A stretch of 5,337 nucleotides of DNA, taken from positions 1,727 to 7,063 of the forward strand of contig JAGTQN010000089.1 in the NCBI GenBank assembly GCA_018396395.1, given 5' to 3'. Source of the stretch: Candidatus Bathyarchaeota archaeon (GTDB lineage: Archaea > Thermoproteota > CALKCG01 > B24 > JAGTQN01). The notes beneath the pieces are model-generated. The model was not told the origin of the DNA. It worked only from the letters and a program-made list of their open reading frames with translations, and ran no database searches. The position numbers and the translations under genes were made by a program. This document shows, piece after piece, positions 5,209 through 5,337 of this stretch. Position 1 is the first letter of the stretch; the number at the start of each line of letters is the position of its first letter.

Positions 5209-5337
5209 TAAAAGGCCCTGCTTTATCTCTGCTTGAACTAAATAATGATACAAAACAAAGGTTGTTTTCATTAATTGACATATTAAAAAAGATCGCTTAT
5301 ATTAAGATGATGTGGCATGCTTTTTCTGACTGTAAAA
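5205..5337 (+). CDS. Hypothetical protein, cut by the right window edge
   Basis: ATG at 5205 opens 44 codons, MIKGPALSLLELNND onwards, still open at the edge (last residues WHAFSDCK). The visible part looks helical and contains KQRLFSLIDILKKIAYIK, basic and amphipathic. I recognise no family from this much. The start overlaps the stop of the 34-residue gene by four bases (ATGA), and GAGAG nine bases upstream may serve as a weak ribosome site, so the two are probably translated together. Codon use (AGG, ATA, AT-rich third positions) agrees with the AT-rich half of the window. Confidence 0.5.
   Translation, partial: MIKGPALSLLELNNDTKQRLFSLIDILKKIAYIKMMWHAFSDCK

Noticed and set aside
5053..5271. 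72-codon minus-strand frame at the right edge.
   Set aside because: It overlaps two plus-strand frames joined by an ATGA overlap with more natural Lys/Glu-rich codon use; the minus product looks like their complement.

Overview
The window looks archaeal, most likely a thermophilic member of the Thermoproteota/Bathyarchaeia kind; this is inference, with no rRNA or other marker to fix it. The reasons are: Arg written mostly as AGG/AGA and Ile often as ATA; TATA-like boxes about 38-41 bases before start codons; a first operon gene with no Shine-Dalgarno sequence followed by a second gene with a strong one; an SMC/Rad50-like ATPase; and a retropepsin-like gene of an archaeal type.

Layout. Bases 1-2462 are a two-gene minus-strand operon of medium GC: a 56-residue helical protein (2292-2462), then a large SMC/Rad50-like ATPase (start 2248) that runs off the left edge before its Walker B motif. 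This ATPase frame is unbroken for 749 codons and is the best supported gene here. From about 2470 rightward the DNA is clearly more AT-rich and mostly holds small, uncertain or broken genes: a hairpin-rich leader (2564-2638), a weak 86-residue reading frame (2639-2899), a perfect stem-loop between convergent frames (2919-2940), and a decayed minus-strand gene (2995-3291). A 15-bp tandem repeat then precedes an intact TauE/SafE-type membrane transporter (3422-4183, plus strand).

After a 380-base stretch without an intact gene, 4564-4966 (minus strand) holds a retropepsin-like (clan AA) aspartic protease gene with its LVDTGAS active-site motif. It is broken by four one-base shifts, each in a run of 4-6 identical bases. 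At the right edge two small plus-strand genes overlap by the four bases ATGA; the second is cut by the window end.

The only groups that seem to work together are the ATPase with its 56-residue neighbour and the coupled pair at the right edge. The transporter appears to stand alone between two decaying loci, which makes 2500-5000 look like a region of gene turnover. No tRNA, rRNA, CRISPR array or insertion sequence with recognisable ends was seen.
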